13,753 bases of DNA, from contig CAJXHQ010000029.1 of the NCBI GenBank assembly GCA_913054485.1, positions 1 to 13,753 of the forward strand. Direction: 5' to 3'. The notes beneath the pieces are model-generated. The model saw only the letters and a list, made by a program, of their open reading frames with translations, was not told the origin of the DNA and searched no databases. Origin of the DNA: an uncultured Paracoccaceae bacterium (lineage in GTDB: Bacteria > Pseudomonadota > Alphaproteobacteria > Rhodobacterales > Rhodobacteraceae). The position numbers and the translations under genes were made by a program. Shown here piece after piece: positions 1 through 6,956 of this stretch (position 1 is its first letter; every line of letters begins with the position of its first letter).

Positions 1-345
1 CATCTGGTGACCAACGTGCCGGTCCAATTCGCCGCATTCTTCGTGGTGATGAACAAGGAGCGCTACATGGGGCTGTCGGAGGAGCACCGCGCCATCATCG
101 ACGAACTGGCCGGCGAGGTCTTCTCGATGCAGGGAGCGGCCAGTTTTGACGGCGCGGATGCCAAGTCCTTTGCGATGATGCAGGATGCGGATCAAATGTC
201 CAAGGTGACCAGCATCACGGTCTCCGCCGAGGAGCGCGCCAAGATGGATGAGGCGGTGATGAATGGCCTCGGGGTGATCTTCGAGGAGTATGAATCCCGC
301 GGCATCACAAATGTCCGCGAGATCTACGGCGCCATCAACAAGTAA
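1..345 (+). CDS. TRAP transporter solute-binding protein, DctP family (3' end only)
   Basis: This is the C-terminal 114 residues of a periplasmic substrate-binding protein of a tripartite ATP-independent periplasmic (TRAP) transporter, which captures the substrate and hands it to the QM membrane pair. The reading frame is open to the window edge, so the gene starts upstream and the GTG at 7 is an internal Val codon. What is visible fits the last lobe of DctP: the stretch FFVVMNKERYMGLSEEHRA resembles the usual 'vvmNkd.w..Lp.e.r..i' segment, followed by amphipathic helices ending in VREIYGAINK. The binding pocket and the signal peptide lie outside the window, so the substrate cannot be inferred. 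It is followed by a strong terminator and then the dctQ/dctM partners, the normal dctPQM order. Family assignment is fairly sure; ligand is unknown. Confidence 0.85.
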   Translation, partial: HLVTNVPVQFAAFFVVMNKERYMGLSEEHRAIIDELAGEVFSMQGAASFDGADAKSFAMMQDADQMSKVTSITVSAEERAKMDEAVMNGLGVIFEEYESRGITNVREIYGAINK

Positions 346-355
346 CCCTTTCTGC

Positions 356-391
356 CGCGGCATCCCGTGCAGGGATGCCGCGTTATTTTTT
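356..391 (+). terminator. Rho-independent terminator between the TRAP binding protein and permease genes
   Basis: A perfect 11-bp stem (CGCGGCATCCC at 356-366 with GGGATGCCGCG at 372-382) closes a 5-nt loop and is followed directly by TTATTTTTTC. It starts 10 nt after the dctP stop codon and ends 18 nt before the dctQ ATG. The position suggests partial termination or 3'-end protection, giving more binding protein than permease. This is an inference by analogy with other binding-protein/permease operons. No promoter for dctQ could be recognised after it. Confidence 0.9.
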
Positions 392-409
392 CAAGAGGAG
401 GAGACCGCC

Positions 410-940
410 ATGTCTGCCAGCCTTCCACTTTGGCTGCGCCTGTTTGACGGCCTGCTTGTCCGTGTTGCCCTGATATCGGGTGGGCTGCTGCTCACCTTCA
501 TGGTGATGCTCGGCACTGCAAATGTTCTGGTCATGCGCAAAATGCTGTCCGCCCCGATCAAGGGTGCAGAAGACCTGCTGATCCTCAGCCTGGTGCTGCT
601 GGTCGCAGTCTCGATCCCCTTCGGCGGGCGCACCGGGGCGCATATCGAGATTGAAATCCTAGAATCCCGCATGTCGCCTGCCTTTGCCTGCTGGTCCTTC
701 CTGATCCTGCGGCTGGTGGCCGGCGCGCTGATGCTGCTGATGGCCTGGGAGCTGCTGGCGGCCGGTGGCAAGGCGGTCAAATTCGGGGAAACCACACAGC
801 AGCTGCTGATTTCCTACCAGCCGTTCTACTATGTGCTGGCCATCTGCACGGCGCTTTATGCGCTGGTGCTGCTGTCGGACATCTGGCAGCTGGCCGTGAC
901 CGGCCGCATCCGCCAGATCGAACTGGGGGCCACGCTATGA
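410..940 (+). CDS. TRAP transporter small membrane subunit, DctQ family
   Basis: This 176-residue protein is the small integral-membrane component of the TRAP transporter, which pairs with the DctM subunit in the cytoplasmic membrane. Four hydrophobic segments are visible at roughly residues 15-42, 52-71, 92-115 and 137-160, the expected DctQ topology. The loop motif GGRTGAHIEIEIL (about 72-84) matches the conserved 'G..HI.ie.l' loop after the second helix. The ATG at 410 is chosen because it is preceded by a strong AAGAGGAGGAG ribosome-binding site at 394-404; a longer reading frame from 290 would run back through the terminator and the dctP gene. Its stop overlaps the next start as ATGA, indicating translational coupling with dctM. 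Small TRAP subunits diverge strongly, so the call rests on topology, loop and position. Confidence 0.9.
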   Translation: MSASLPLWLRLFDGLLVRVALISGGLLLTFMVMLGTANVLVMRKMLSAPIKGAEDLLILSLVLLVAVSIPFGGRTGAHIEIEILESRMSPAFACWSFLILRLVAGALMLLMAWELLAAGGKAVKFGETTQQLLISYQPFYYVLAICTALYALVLLSDIWQLAVTGRIRQIELGATL

Positions 941-2319
941 GCATGACCCTGATTGGTATTTTCGGCCTCTTGGCGCTGTTTGGCCTGCTGGCCCTGCGTT
1001 TTCCCGTCGCCCTGTCGATGATCCTTGTCGGCGTCGGCGGCACCATTATTGCCACTGCCAACAAGTTCCTCCTTCTCGGCATGTCCTCAGACCAGGCCTG
1101 GGCGCGCGGCATCAAGACCGCCATGTCGAACCTGTCCGGTGAGACGTTTGAGGCGGCCTCCAACTACAACCTCCTCGTGATCCCTATGTTTGTGCTGATG
1201 GGCAATCTGGCAGGGGTTTCCGGCATGTCAGCGGATCTCTTTACCGCGGCCTACCGCTGGATGGGCCATCTGAAGGGCGGCCTGGCCTCGGCCACCATTG
1301 CGGCCTGCGCGGGCTTTGCAGCACTCTCCGGCTCGTCACTGGCAGCAGCGCTCACCATGGGCCGTGTCGCCCTGCCGGAGATGAAGCGCTTCAACTACGC
1401 CGACAGCCTGGCCACCGGATCGGTGGCGGCAGGCGGCACGCTGGGCTTCCTGATCCCGCCCTCTGGCGGCATGATCATCTACGCAGTGCTGACCGAGCAA
1501 TCCATCGGCCGGCTGTTCATGGCCGGCATCATCCCCGGCATCGCGCTGACGCTGCTGTTCATCGGCGCGATCTACGCCGTGGTGCTGAGGAAGCCGGAAG
1601 CAGGCGCGCCGGGCGAAAAAGCCAGCTGGGAAGAACGGCGCGCCGCACTTCTGGCCGCGCTGCCCTTTGTCACCGTTGTCGGCATCACCATCGGCGGCAT
1701 GTATACCGGGTTTTTCACGCCCGTGGAGGCCAGCTCTGTCGGGGCTTTCCTGACGCTGCTGGTGGCCATCGCCCGCCGCTCGCTGAGCTACCGGGCAGCG
1801 CGTGAGGTGATCCTGCAGACGGTCAAAGCCTCGGCCACCGTCTTTCTGATCATCGTCGGCGCCTATATCTTCATCCCCTTCATGTCGCTCACTGAACTGC
1901 CGGGCCAGCTGGTCACGCTGCTAACGTCATTGCCGATCGGAGACTACGGCATCCTGCTGGTGATCATCCTGATCTACATGTTCCTTGGCATGTTCCTGGA
2001 AGGCATTGCCATGCTGGTGCTGACCATCCCCGTGGTGCTGCCGATCATTGCAGCACTTGAGTTCGGCTTTGATCCCGCAATGGCGGATATGAAGATGATC
2101 TGGTTCGGTGTTCTGGTGGTGATCGTGCTGGAGATGGGCATGATCAGCCCGCCGGTGGGGATCAACGTCTTTGTGGTGAAATCCATCGCTCCGAAAGTGG
2201 CCATGAACACCATCTTCCGCGGCATCTGGCCCTTCTGGTTCGCCATGGCCCTGATGCTGCTCCTGCTCACCATATTCCCCCAAATCGCCGTCTGGCTGCC
2301 CCAGACAATGATCGGATAA
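937..2319 (+). CDS. TRAP transporter large permease subunit, DctM family
   Basis: This 460-residue polytopic membrane protein is the ion-coupled translocation channel of the TRAP transporter. Hydrophobic segments occur along the whole length, consistent with the 12 or more helices of the DctM/IT superfamily. Diagnostic motifs are visible: the segment around GFAALSGSSLAAALTMGRV (126-144) with PEMKRFNY just after it, GGTLGFLIPPSGGMIIY (166-182) followed by TEQSIGRLFMAGIIPGI, and a second re-entrant-type repeat near EMGMISPPVGINVFV in the C-terminal half. Length is slightly above the usual ~430. It overlaps dctQ by 4 nt and ends where the SDR gene begins, so transport and the following oxidation genes are probably one transcription unit. 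Substrate unknown: TRAP permeases do not reveal specificity, and the binding-protein pocket is not in the window. Confidence 0.95.
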   Translation: MSMTLIGIFGLLALFGLLALRFPVALSMILVGVGGTIIATANKFLLLGMSSDQAWARGIKTAMSNLSGETFEAASNYNLLVIPMFVLMGNLAGVSGMSADLFTAAYRWMGHLKGGLASATIAACAGFAALSGSSLAAALTMGRVALPEMKRFNYADSLATGSVAAGGTLGFLIPPSGGMIIYAVLTEQSIGRLFMAGIIPGIALTLLFIGAIYAVVLRKPEAGAPGEKASWEERRAALLAALPFVTVVGITIGGMYTGFFTPVEASSVGAFLTLLVAIARRSLSYRAAREVILQTVKASATVFLIIVGAYIFIPFMSLTELPGQLVTLLTSLPIGDYGILLVIILIYMFLGMFLEGIAMLVLTIPVVLPIIAALEFGFDPAMADMKMIWFGVLVVIVLEMGMISPPVGINVFVVKSIAPKVAMNTIFRGIWPFWFAMALMLLLLTIFPQIAVWLPQTMIG

Positions 2320-2333
2320 TGAAGGAAAAACAA

Positions 2334-3113
2334 ATGCATCAGGGTAAAACCTATATCGTCACCGGCGTGGCCTCGGGCATTGGCGCGGAAACCTGCCGGC
2401 TGCTGCGCGAACAGGGTGCAAAGGTAATCGGCATCGACCGTACCGAGACGGACAATGCCGACCAGTTCTTCCAGGCGGATCTGTCCAGCCCGGACAGTAT
2501 TGATGCGCTGATCGAGGCGCTGCCCGAAGGCACCAACGGGCTGGCCAATATCGCCGGTCTGCCGCCGACCCTGGCGCCTGAGCTGGTGCTGCAGGTGAAC
2601 CTTCTGGGCCTGCGCCGCCTGACCGAAGGGCTGGTGCCGAAACTGGCTGAGGGCGCATCTGTGGCCAACCTGGCCTCTCTGGCGGGCTTCGGCTGGCCCA
2701 ACGCGGTGGAGCAAGTGAAGGCTGCGCTGGACCTGGACTTCACCAGCGATCTGGCAGCTTTTTGCGCGGCCAACAGCCTGAATGAACCGGGCGGGCGCTC
2801 CTACTTCCTGGGCAAGGAGGCGCTGATTGCCTGGACCATCCAAAACCGCTGGACCTGGCGCGACCGCGGCATCACCATGAACTGCATCAGCCCCGGCCCG
2901 GTGGACACGCCGATCCTGCAGGATTTCATCGAAACCCTGGGCGAACGCGCCGCCGAGGACCGCAAGGTGATGGACCGCCCTGGCACGGCGCAGGACATCG
3001 CCCCCGTGGTCGCCTTTGCGCTCAGCGAGGGTGCAAAATGGCTGCGCGGATCGAACCTGACAGCCGATGGCGGCATGTCGAACCACATTCTCAGCAATAT
3101 CCACGGGTTGTGA
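2334..3113 (+). CDS. Short-chain dehydrogenase of the 3-alpha-hydroxysteroid / coniferyl-alcohol dehydrogenase group
   Basis: This cytosolic NAD-dependent alcohol dehydrogenase of 259 residues probably oxidises a secondary or benzylic-type alcohol from the imported substrate. The Rossmann motif TGVASGIG is at 10-17, Asp35 at the end of the second strand favours NAD+ over NADP+, and NIAG is at 72-75. The catalytic set is Ser115, Tyr157 and Lys161 (YFLGK). The Ser-Tyr gap is 42 residues rather than the 13 of classical SDRs; this wide gap is characteristic of 3-alpha-hydroxysteroid dehydrogenase/carbonyl reductase and of CalA-type coniferyl-alcohol dehydrogenase. SPGPVDTPIL and the terminal TADGG segment agree. 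The ATG at 2334 is preferred (GAAGGAAAA at 2321-2329, about 8 nt away) over an in-frame ATG at 2319 that overlaps the dctM stop and lacks a site. The aldehyde dehydrogenase follows 10 nt later. Exact substrate is not known. Confidence 0.88.
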   Translation: MHQGKTYIVTGVASGIGAETCRLLREQGAKVIGIDRTETDNADQFFQADLSSPDSIDALIEALPEGTNGLANIAGLPPTLAPELVLQVNLLGLRRLTEGLVPKLAEGASVANLASLAGFGWPNAVEQVKAALDLDFTSDLAAFCAANSLNEPGGRSYFLGKEALIAWTIQNRWTWRDRGITMNCISPGPVDTPILQDFIETLGERAAEDRKVMDRPGTAQDIAPVVAFALSEGAKWLRGSNLTADGGMSNHILSNIHGL

Positions 3114-3123
3114 AGGACAGATC

Positions 3124-4611
3124 ATGAGCAACATCGACCGCGAAGTCACAACTGAGCTTTTCGTCAACGGGGAAAGCCGCCCGGCCTCTGACAGGGGCAC
3201 CTACGAGATCTTTAACCCGGCGCGTCCCTCGGAACTGGTCGGCCGCGCCGCGGCGGCCACGGAACAGGACGTGGAGGATGCTGTGCAGGCGGCCCATGCC
3301 GCCTTCCCGAAATGGTCCGCGCTCAGCTTTGCAGAACGTGCGGATATGCTGCGCAAAGTGGCACAGGCGCTGACCGCGGACGAGGAAGACGTGAAATACC
3401 GCTCGCGGCTCTTTACCCGGGAACACGGCAAGATTGCTCGCGAGACGCTGATGGAGATGTCGCGGCTCGGCGACCGGTTCATGCAGTCGGCAGATTACGG
3501 CGCGCGCCTGGCAAAGGACGAGGAAATCAAGGGCCCGCCTTTTGACACGCTGGTGACCCGCCAGCCGCGCGGGGTGGCGGCGCTGATCGTGCCGTGGAAC
3601 TGGCCGCTGTCGATCCTTGGCGCAAAGCTGCCGCAGGCGCTGATTGCGGGCAATACCGTGGTGGTGAAGCCGTCCGCAAACTCTGCGCTGGCCCCGGCAT
3701 TGACCCTGCAGATCATCGCCAAACTGCTGCCGCCGGGGGTGGTGAACGTGCTGACAGGCTCTGCTTCCCGTATCGGCGACCCGCTGGTCGGCCATCCGCT
3801 GGTGCGCAAGGTGAACTTCACCGGATCGGTCGGCGTCGGCCGTCATGTAATGAAAGTGGCCGCCGACAATATCACCCCGGTGACGCTGGAACTGGGTGGC
3901 AATGATGCAGCCCTTATCTTGCAGGATGTGACGCTGGATGATGAGGCCTTCAACAAGATGTACTGGGGGGCGTTTGGCTCCTCCGGGCAGATTTGTATGG
4001 CGCTGAAGCGGATGTATGTGCATGAAAGCCGCTATGACGAGGTCGTCGACGGCTTCACCGCCGCCTGCGAACGCGCTGTTGTTGGCGACGGGTTGCTGCC
4101 GGAGACCACCATGGGGCCGGTCAACAATGCCAAGCAGCTGAAGGTGGTCACCGACATGATCGCCGAGGCCCGTGCCACGGGCGCGGATCTGAGGGAATGC
4201 GGCCAGGTCCCGGACGAGGCGCTGTACAACGGCGGCGGCTACTTCCAGAAGCCCGCGCTGGTCTACAACGCCGATCCAGATCTGTCGCTGGTGCGGGACG
4301 AACAGTTCGGCCCGGCCCTGCCGATCCTGAAGTTCAGCACCGAAGACCAGGCAATTGCCATGGCCAATGACAATATCTTCGGGCTGTGCTCTTCGGTCTG
4401 GACCGAAGATGCCGAGCGCGCTGTGGCGATCGCCCGCAAACTGGAGGCGGGTTATACCTATCTCAACGGGCACGGGCCCATGGCGCAGGACGGACGCGGA
4501 CCGTTTGGCGGCTTCAAGATGTCCGGCATCGGGCGCAACCTTGGCTATGACGGCGTGCTGGCCTTTGCCGAACCGCATTCGATTTCAGGCCCTGCCGGCT
4601 TCCTGCTCTAA
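3124..4611 (+). CDS. NAD(P)-dependent aldehyde dehydrogenase
   Basis: This 495-residue enzyme of the aldehyde dehydrogenase superfamily oxidises an aldehyde to the carboxylic acid in the cytoplasm. All key residues are present: Asn159 in the PWNW motif, Lys182 in VVVKPSANSA, the glycine turn FTGSVGVG (232-239), general-base Glu256 in LELGG, nucleophile Cys291 in GQICMALKRMYV, Glu393 in DEQFGP, and the C-terminal GPFGGFKMSGIGR (459-471). Length is typical of class 1/2-type ALDHs. The ATG at 3124 has AAGGA about 6 nt upstream; an in-frame start at 3067 would lie inside the SDR gene and is not credible. Placed 10 nt after the SDR, it is the natural second step of an alcohol -> aldehyde -> acid conversion. 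No acyl-CoA-forming signature is evident. Substrate is unassigned; catalytic competence looks intact. Confidence 0.95.
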   Translation: MSNIDREVTTELFVNGESRPASDRGTYEIFNPARPSELVGRAAAATEQDVEDAVQAAHAAFPKWSALSFAERADMLRKVAQALTADEEDVKYRSRLFTREHGKIARETLMEMSRLGDRFMQSADYGARLAKDEEIKGPPFDTLVTRQPRGVAALIVPWNWPLSILGAKLPQALIAGNTVVVKPSANSALAPALTLQIIAKLLPPGVVNVLTGSASRIGDPLVGHPLVRKVNFTGSVGVGRHVMKVAADNITPVTLELGGNDAALILQDVTLDDEAFNKMYWGAFGSSGQICMALKRMYVHESRYDEVVDGFTAACERAVVGDGLLPETTMGPVNNAKQLKVVTDMIAEARATGADLRECGQVPDEALYNGGGYFQKPALVYNADPDLSLVRDEQFGPALPILKFSTEDQAIAMANDNIFGLCSSVWTEDAERAVAIARKLEAGYTYLNGHGPMAQDGRGPFGGFKMSGIGRNLGYDGVLAFAEPHSISGPAGFLL

Positions 4612-4631
4612 GCCCCGGAAAGAAGGAAAAT

Positions 4632-5009
4632 ATGATGTTTCATGTGATTGCTACCGCATTGCTGTCGGTGTTCTTCCTGTTTGCCAGTTCGATCAAACTC
4701 ATGGGCTGGCAGCGGAAAATCTTCGAGATCCAGCTCAGGATGTTCTGTAAATACGGTCTTAACCGGCAGGTTATGGCGCTGGTCGGCGTGGCAGAGCTGT
4801 TCGGGGCCGTCGCCATCTGGTTTCCAGGCAGCCCGCTGGGGCTGCTGGGCGCATTGGCGATCCTGGGCACCTCGGCCGGGGCCATCTTTTGCCATTTGCT
4901 GTTTGACACCAGGAAGGACGGTATTGCCGCCATGATCACCTTTGCACTCTCGGCCTATCTGGCGACCCTCGCCTGGCCGGGGGCACTTCAGCAACTGGGG
5001 CTAGCCTGA
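4632..5009 (+). CDS. DoxX-like small membrane protein
   Basis: This 125-residue integral membrane protein resembles the DoxX/DoxX-like family: four hydrophobic segments (about 5-24, 46-64, 68-90, 99-116), an early SSIKLMGW motif (19-26), an ELFGAVAIWFPG segment (55-66), and a polar turn CHLLFDTRKDG (87-97) between helices 3 and 4. DoxX relatives are linked with membrane redox processes such as thiosulfate:quinone oxidoreduction or partnership with thiol and superoxide enzymes, but most have no tested role. The start at 4632 has AGAAGG at 4621-4626; ATG at 4635 is equally possible and differs by one residue. It begins 20 nt after the aldehyde dehydrogenase, so it is very likely in the same operon, and it opens the run of redox-flavoured genes at its end. 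Family call is moderately sure, function open. Confidence 0.72.
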   Translation: MMFHVIATALLSVFFLFASSIKLMGWQRKIFEIQLRMFCKYGLNRQVMALVGVAELFGAVAIWFPGSPLGLLGALAILGTSAGAIFCHLLFDTRKDGIAAMITFALSAYLATLAWPGALQQLGLA

Positions 5010-5082
5010 CGGCCGGTGCCATTACCACAGAACTCCAATGGCGGGCGCAGCCTGTCACACGCATTCAACGAAGGTTTTAGAC

Positions 5083-6264
5083 ATGGCAAAACTCGGCGAA
5101 GACATCATTGGCTCCAGCGGGCTGCCGCCGTTTTTCAAACTGGCCAACGCGGATGAAGTCAGCATCGATGCACCGGAAAACCGCAAGGGCGACGCGTTGC
5201 GCACTTGGGTTCGCGCGCTCTCGGGCTTTCAGAAAGAGGCGCTGATCCGGTCGGCCAAAACCGGCGACACATGGCGGCTGGTGTCGGACGAAGGGCCGTA
5301 CCTGAACGGTCACGATGCGGCACCGTGCCCCTTGGCCTTCCTGTCCACCGGCATGGTCGCCAGCTTCATGAACGAGATCATCGCGCTGGCGGAAAAACAG
5401 GGCGTGGAGATCCGAAAGCTGAAGCTCATTCAGGACAATTACTACACCATGAAGGGCTCGATGCCGAAACGCACCATGGTGGGGGGCGCTGAGAATATCG
5501 AACTTCAGGTGGAGATCGACTGCGATCTGGACAATGCCGCGCTGAACGATTTCCTGATCAACGCCACCTATGCCTCGCCGCTGAACGGGCTGATGCGCGG
5601 CCAGCTGGAAAGCCTGTTCAAACTGGGCAAGAACGGCACCGAACTGCCCACCGCCAAGGCGCAGGAGCTGGACGGCGTGCTGTTCCCGGATCCGGGCAAC
5701 CACTTTGCCAAATCCATTCCGGCGGATGGCAGCCTTACCCTGATGGAGCCGGTGGGGCTGACGCCCAAGAAGGACGTTGTGAAGGGCACGGCCACGGGCG
5801 GGTCGTCCCTGTCAGACGAGCAGGACCGCCGGCTGAATATCGGCGCGGTTGCGGTGCTGCGCGAAGACGGTATCAAGGAAATCCAGCAGATGCAGTATTC
5901 GCCCTATGGCACCTCCTTCCGCTTCCTGTCGTCGGAAGACGGCCGCGCGCCGGATGCCAATTCACTGATCTCGGCCGGCATCGGCTTCTGCTTCATGACC
6001 CAGTTCGGGCGGTTCGTGTCGATGCTGAAGCTGGACCTGCCGGACTACCGCATCGTGCAGGACAGCCACTTTTCCCTTGGCGGCGCCTCGGGCGGCACCG
6101 GCAAGGCGGGCGAAGCGGATCCGCTGGAAACCCATGTCTACCTGGAGACCGGCGAGGATGACGCCACCGCGCAGGAGATGCTGGATATCAGCGAGCAGAC
6201 CTGCTTCCTGCACGCTTTCTGCCGCACCGATCTGAAGACAAAGCTGAAAATCGTGCGCGTGTAA
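5083..6264 (+). CDS. Tandem OsmC-like protein (two OsmC domains, first one lacking the cysteines)
   Basis: This 393-residue soluble protein appears to contain two OsmC/Ohr-type domains. OsmC proteins are normally ~140-residue thiol peroxidases working as dimers with two cysteines. In the first half, the helix that should bear the peroxidatic Cys reads PLAFLSTGMVASFMNEI (83-99) with Ser94 in its place, and the second-cysteine region reads LINATYASPLNGL with no Cys; only Cys82 lies near the start of the helix. In the second half the equivalents read LISAGIGFCFMTQFGRF (Cys303) and LDISEQTCFLHAFCRTD (Cys374, with Cys380). So only the C-terminal domain looks catalytic. The start at 5083 has GAAGG about 8 nt upstream; an in-frame ATG at 5038 has none. 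It lies 73 nt after the DoxX gene and 64 nt before the MsrQ-like gene. Peroxide reduction is inferred, not shown. Confidence 0.75.
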   Translation: MAKLGEDIIGSSGLPPFFKLANADEVSIDAPENRKGDALRTWVRALSGFQKEALIRSAKTGDTWRLVSDEGPYLNGHDAAPCPLAFLSTGMVASFMNEIIALAEKQGVEIRKLKLIQDNYYTMKGSMPKRTMVGGAENIELQVEIDCDLDNAALNDFLINATYASPLNGLMRGQLESLFKLGKNGTELPTAKAQELDGVLFPDPGNHFAKSIPADGSLTLMEPVGLTPKKDVVKGTATGGSSLSDEQDRRLNIGAVAVLREDGIKEIQQMQYSPYGTSFRFLSSEDGRAPDANSLISAGIGFCFMTQFGRFVSMLKLDLPDYRIVQDSHFSLGGASGGTGKAGEADPLETHVYLETGEDDATAQEMLDISEQTCFLHAFCRTDLKTKLKIVRV

Positions 6265-6285
6265 ATTCACGCGACGGAAAAGTAC

Positions 6286-6314
6286 TTTGGGGCCGTATCA
6301 CCTGCGGCCCCAAA
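6286..6314 (+). other. Perfect 10-bp stem-loop between the OsmC-like and MsrQ-like genes
   Basis: TTTGGGGCCG (6286-6295) pairs perfectly with CGGCCCCAAA (6305-6314) around a 9-nt loop. It sits 21 nt after the OsmC-like stop and ends 14 nt before the ATG of the next gene. No T-run follows on either strand, so it is not a classical intrinsic terminator; an mRNA-processing, stabilising or translation-modulating element, or a protein-binding palindrome, is possible. Confidence 0.55.
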
Positions 6315-6328
6315 ATTGGATTGGTGAC

Positions 6329-6937
6329 ATGTTCCGCAAAATTCTGAATTCCCCCTATTTCATCTGGGCGCTTCTGGCGCTCCCTTCCGTGCCGATGGTT
6401 CTGGCACTGACGAATGATGCGGCCGGCCCTGGCGGCAAACCTGCCACCGAATTCCTGCTGCACCCCACGGGCGAGTTTTCCGCCCGCTTCCTGATCATCT
6501 GCATGATCCTCACCCCGATGCGGATGCTGTTCCCGGCGTCGGGCTTCTGGCGCTGGATGATGAAGCGGCGGCGCTATTTCGGCGTGGCCGCCTTTGCCTA
6601 TGCGGCGGTGCACACTGTGCTTTACCTGGTCGACCTTGGCAGCCTGCAGGCCATAATGGGGGACGCGCTGAAACTGGGCATCTGGACCGGCTGGCTGGCT
6701 TTCTTCATCTTTGTGCCGCTGGCTGCAACCTCCAATAACCTGTCGGTGCGCCGTATGGGGCCGGCTTGGAAGCGCCTGCAGCGCTGGGTCTACCCGGCGG
6801 CGGTGCTGACGCTTGCGCATTGGATCTTTGTCCATAACAATCTCGGTCCCGCACTGGTGCATTTCCTGCCTCTTGCCGGACTGGAAACCTATCGCATTTA
6901 CCGCAACATGAAACGGCACACGCCCGCAGCTGCGTGA
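6329..6937 (+). CDS. MsrQ/ferric-reductase-like transmembrane heme protein
   Basis: This 202-residue integral membrane protein of the ferric-reductase-like/MsrQ (YedZ) family probably carries b-type heme and moves electrons across or within the cytoplasmic membrane. About six hydrophobic segments are visible. Family landmarks in order: HPTGEFSARF (45-54), RRYFGVAAFAYAAVHTVLY (81-99) with His95, the TSNNLSVRRMGPAWKRL segment (134-150), and YPAAVLTLAHWIFVHN (155-170) with His164. The usual 'LHRLVY' motif reads LQRWVY, so a histidine normally conserved as a heme ligand is Gln151. No MsrP-type molybdopterin partner gene is in the window; the neighbours are an OsmC-like and a DUF2218 gene. The ATG at 6329 is chosen: an upstream TTG at 6287 lies in the arm of a hairpin and would add 14 unlike-family residues. 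The ribosome-binding site is weak. Confidence 0.8.
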   Translation: MFRKILNSPYFIWALLALPSVPMVLALTNDAAGPGGKPATEFLLHPTGEFSARFLIICMILTPMRMLFPASGFWRWMMKRRRYFGVAAFAYAAVHTVLYLVDLGSLQAIMGDALKLGIWTGWLAFFIFVPLAATSNNLSVRRMGPAWKRLQRWVYPAAVLTLAHWIFVHNNLGPALVHFLPLAGLETYRIYRNMKRHTPAAA

Positions 6938-6956
6938 ACCCGGAAAGGACCCGGCC

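Noticed and set aside
7..345. GTG at 7 as a true start making a 112-residue protein
   Set aside because: The frame is open upstream and the sequence matches the C-terminal part of DctP, so it is an internal codon of a truncated view.
2319..2333. ATG at 2319 as start of the SDR
   Set aside because: It would overlap the dctM stop and has no ribosome-binding site; ATG 2334 has GAAGG at good spacing and gives the family-like N-terminus.
1974..3200. A 408-codon minus-strand open frame across dctM, the SDR and the ALDH start
   Set aside because: It crosses three well-supported gene boundaries on the opposite strand; a by-product of high GC.
3091..4578. A 495-codon open frame antisense to the aldehyde dehydrogenase
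   Set aside because: It mirrors the GC-rich codons of a certain gene, its protein is His/Arg/Gln-rich with no family motif, and it lacks a ribosome-binding site.
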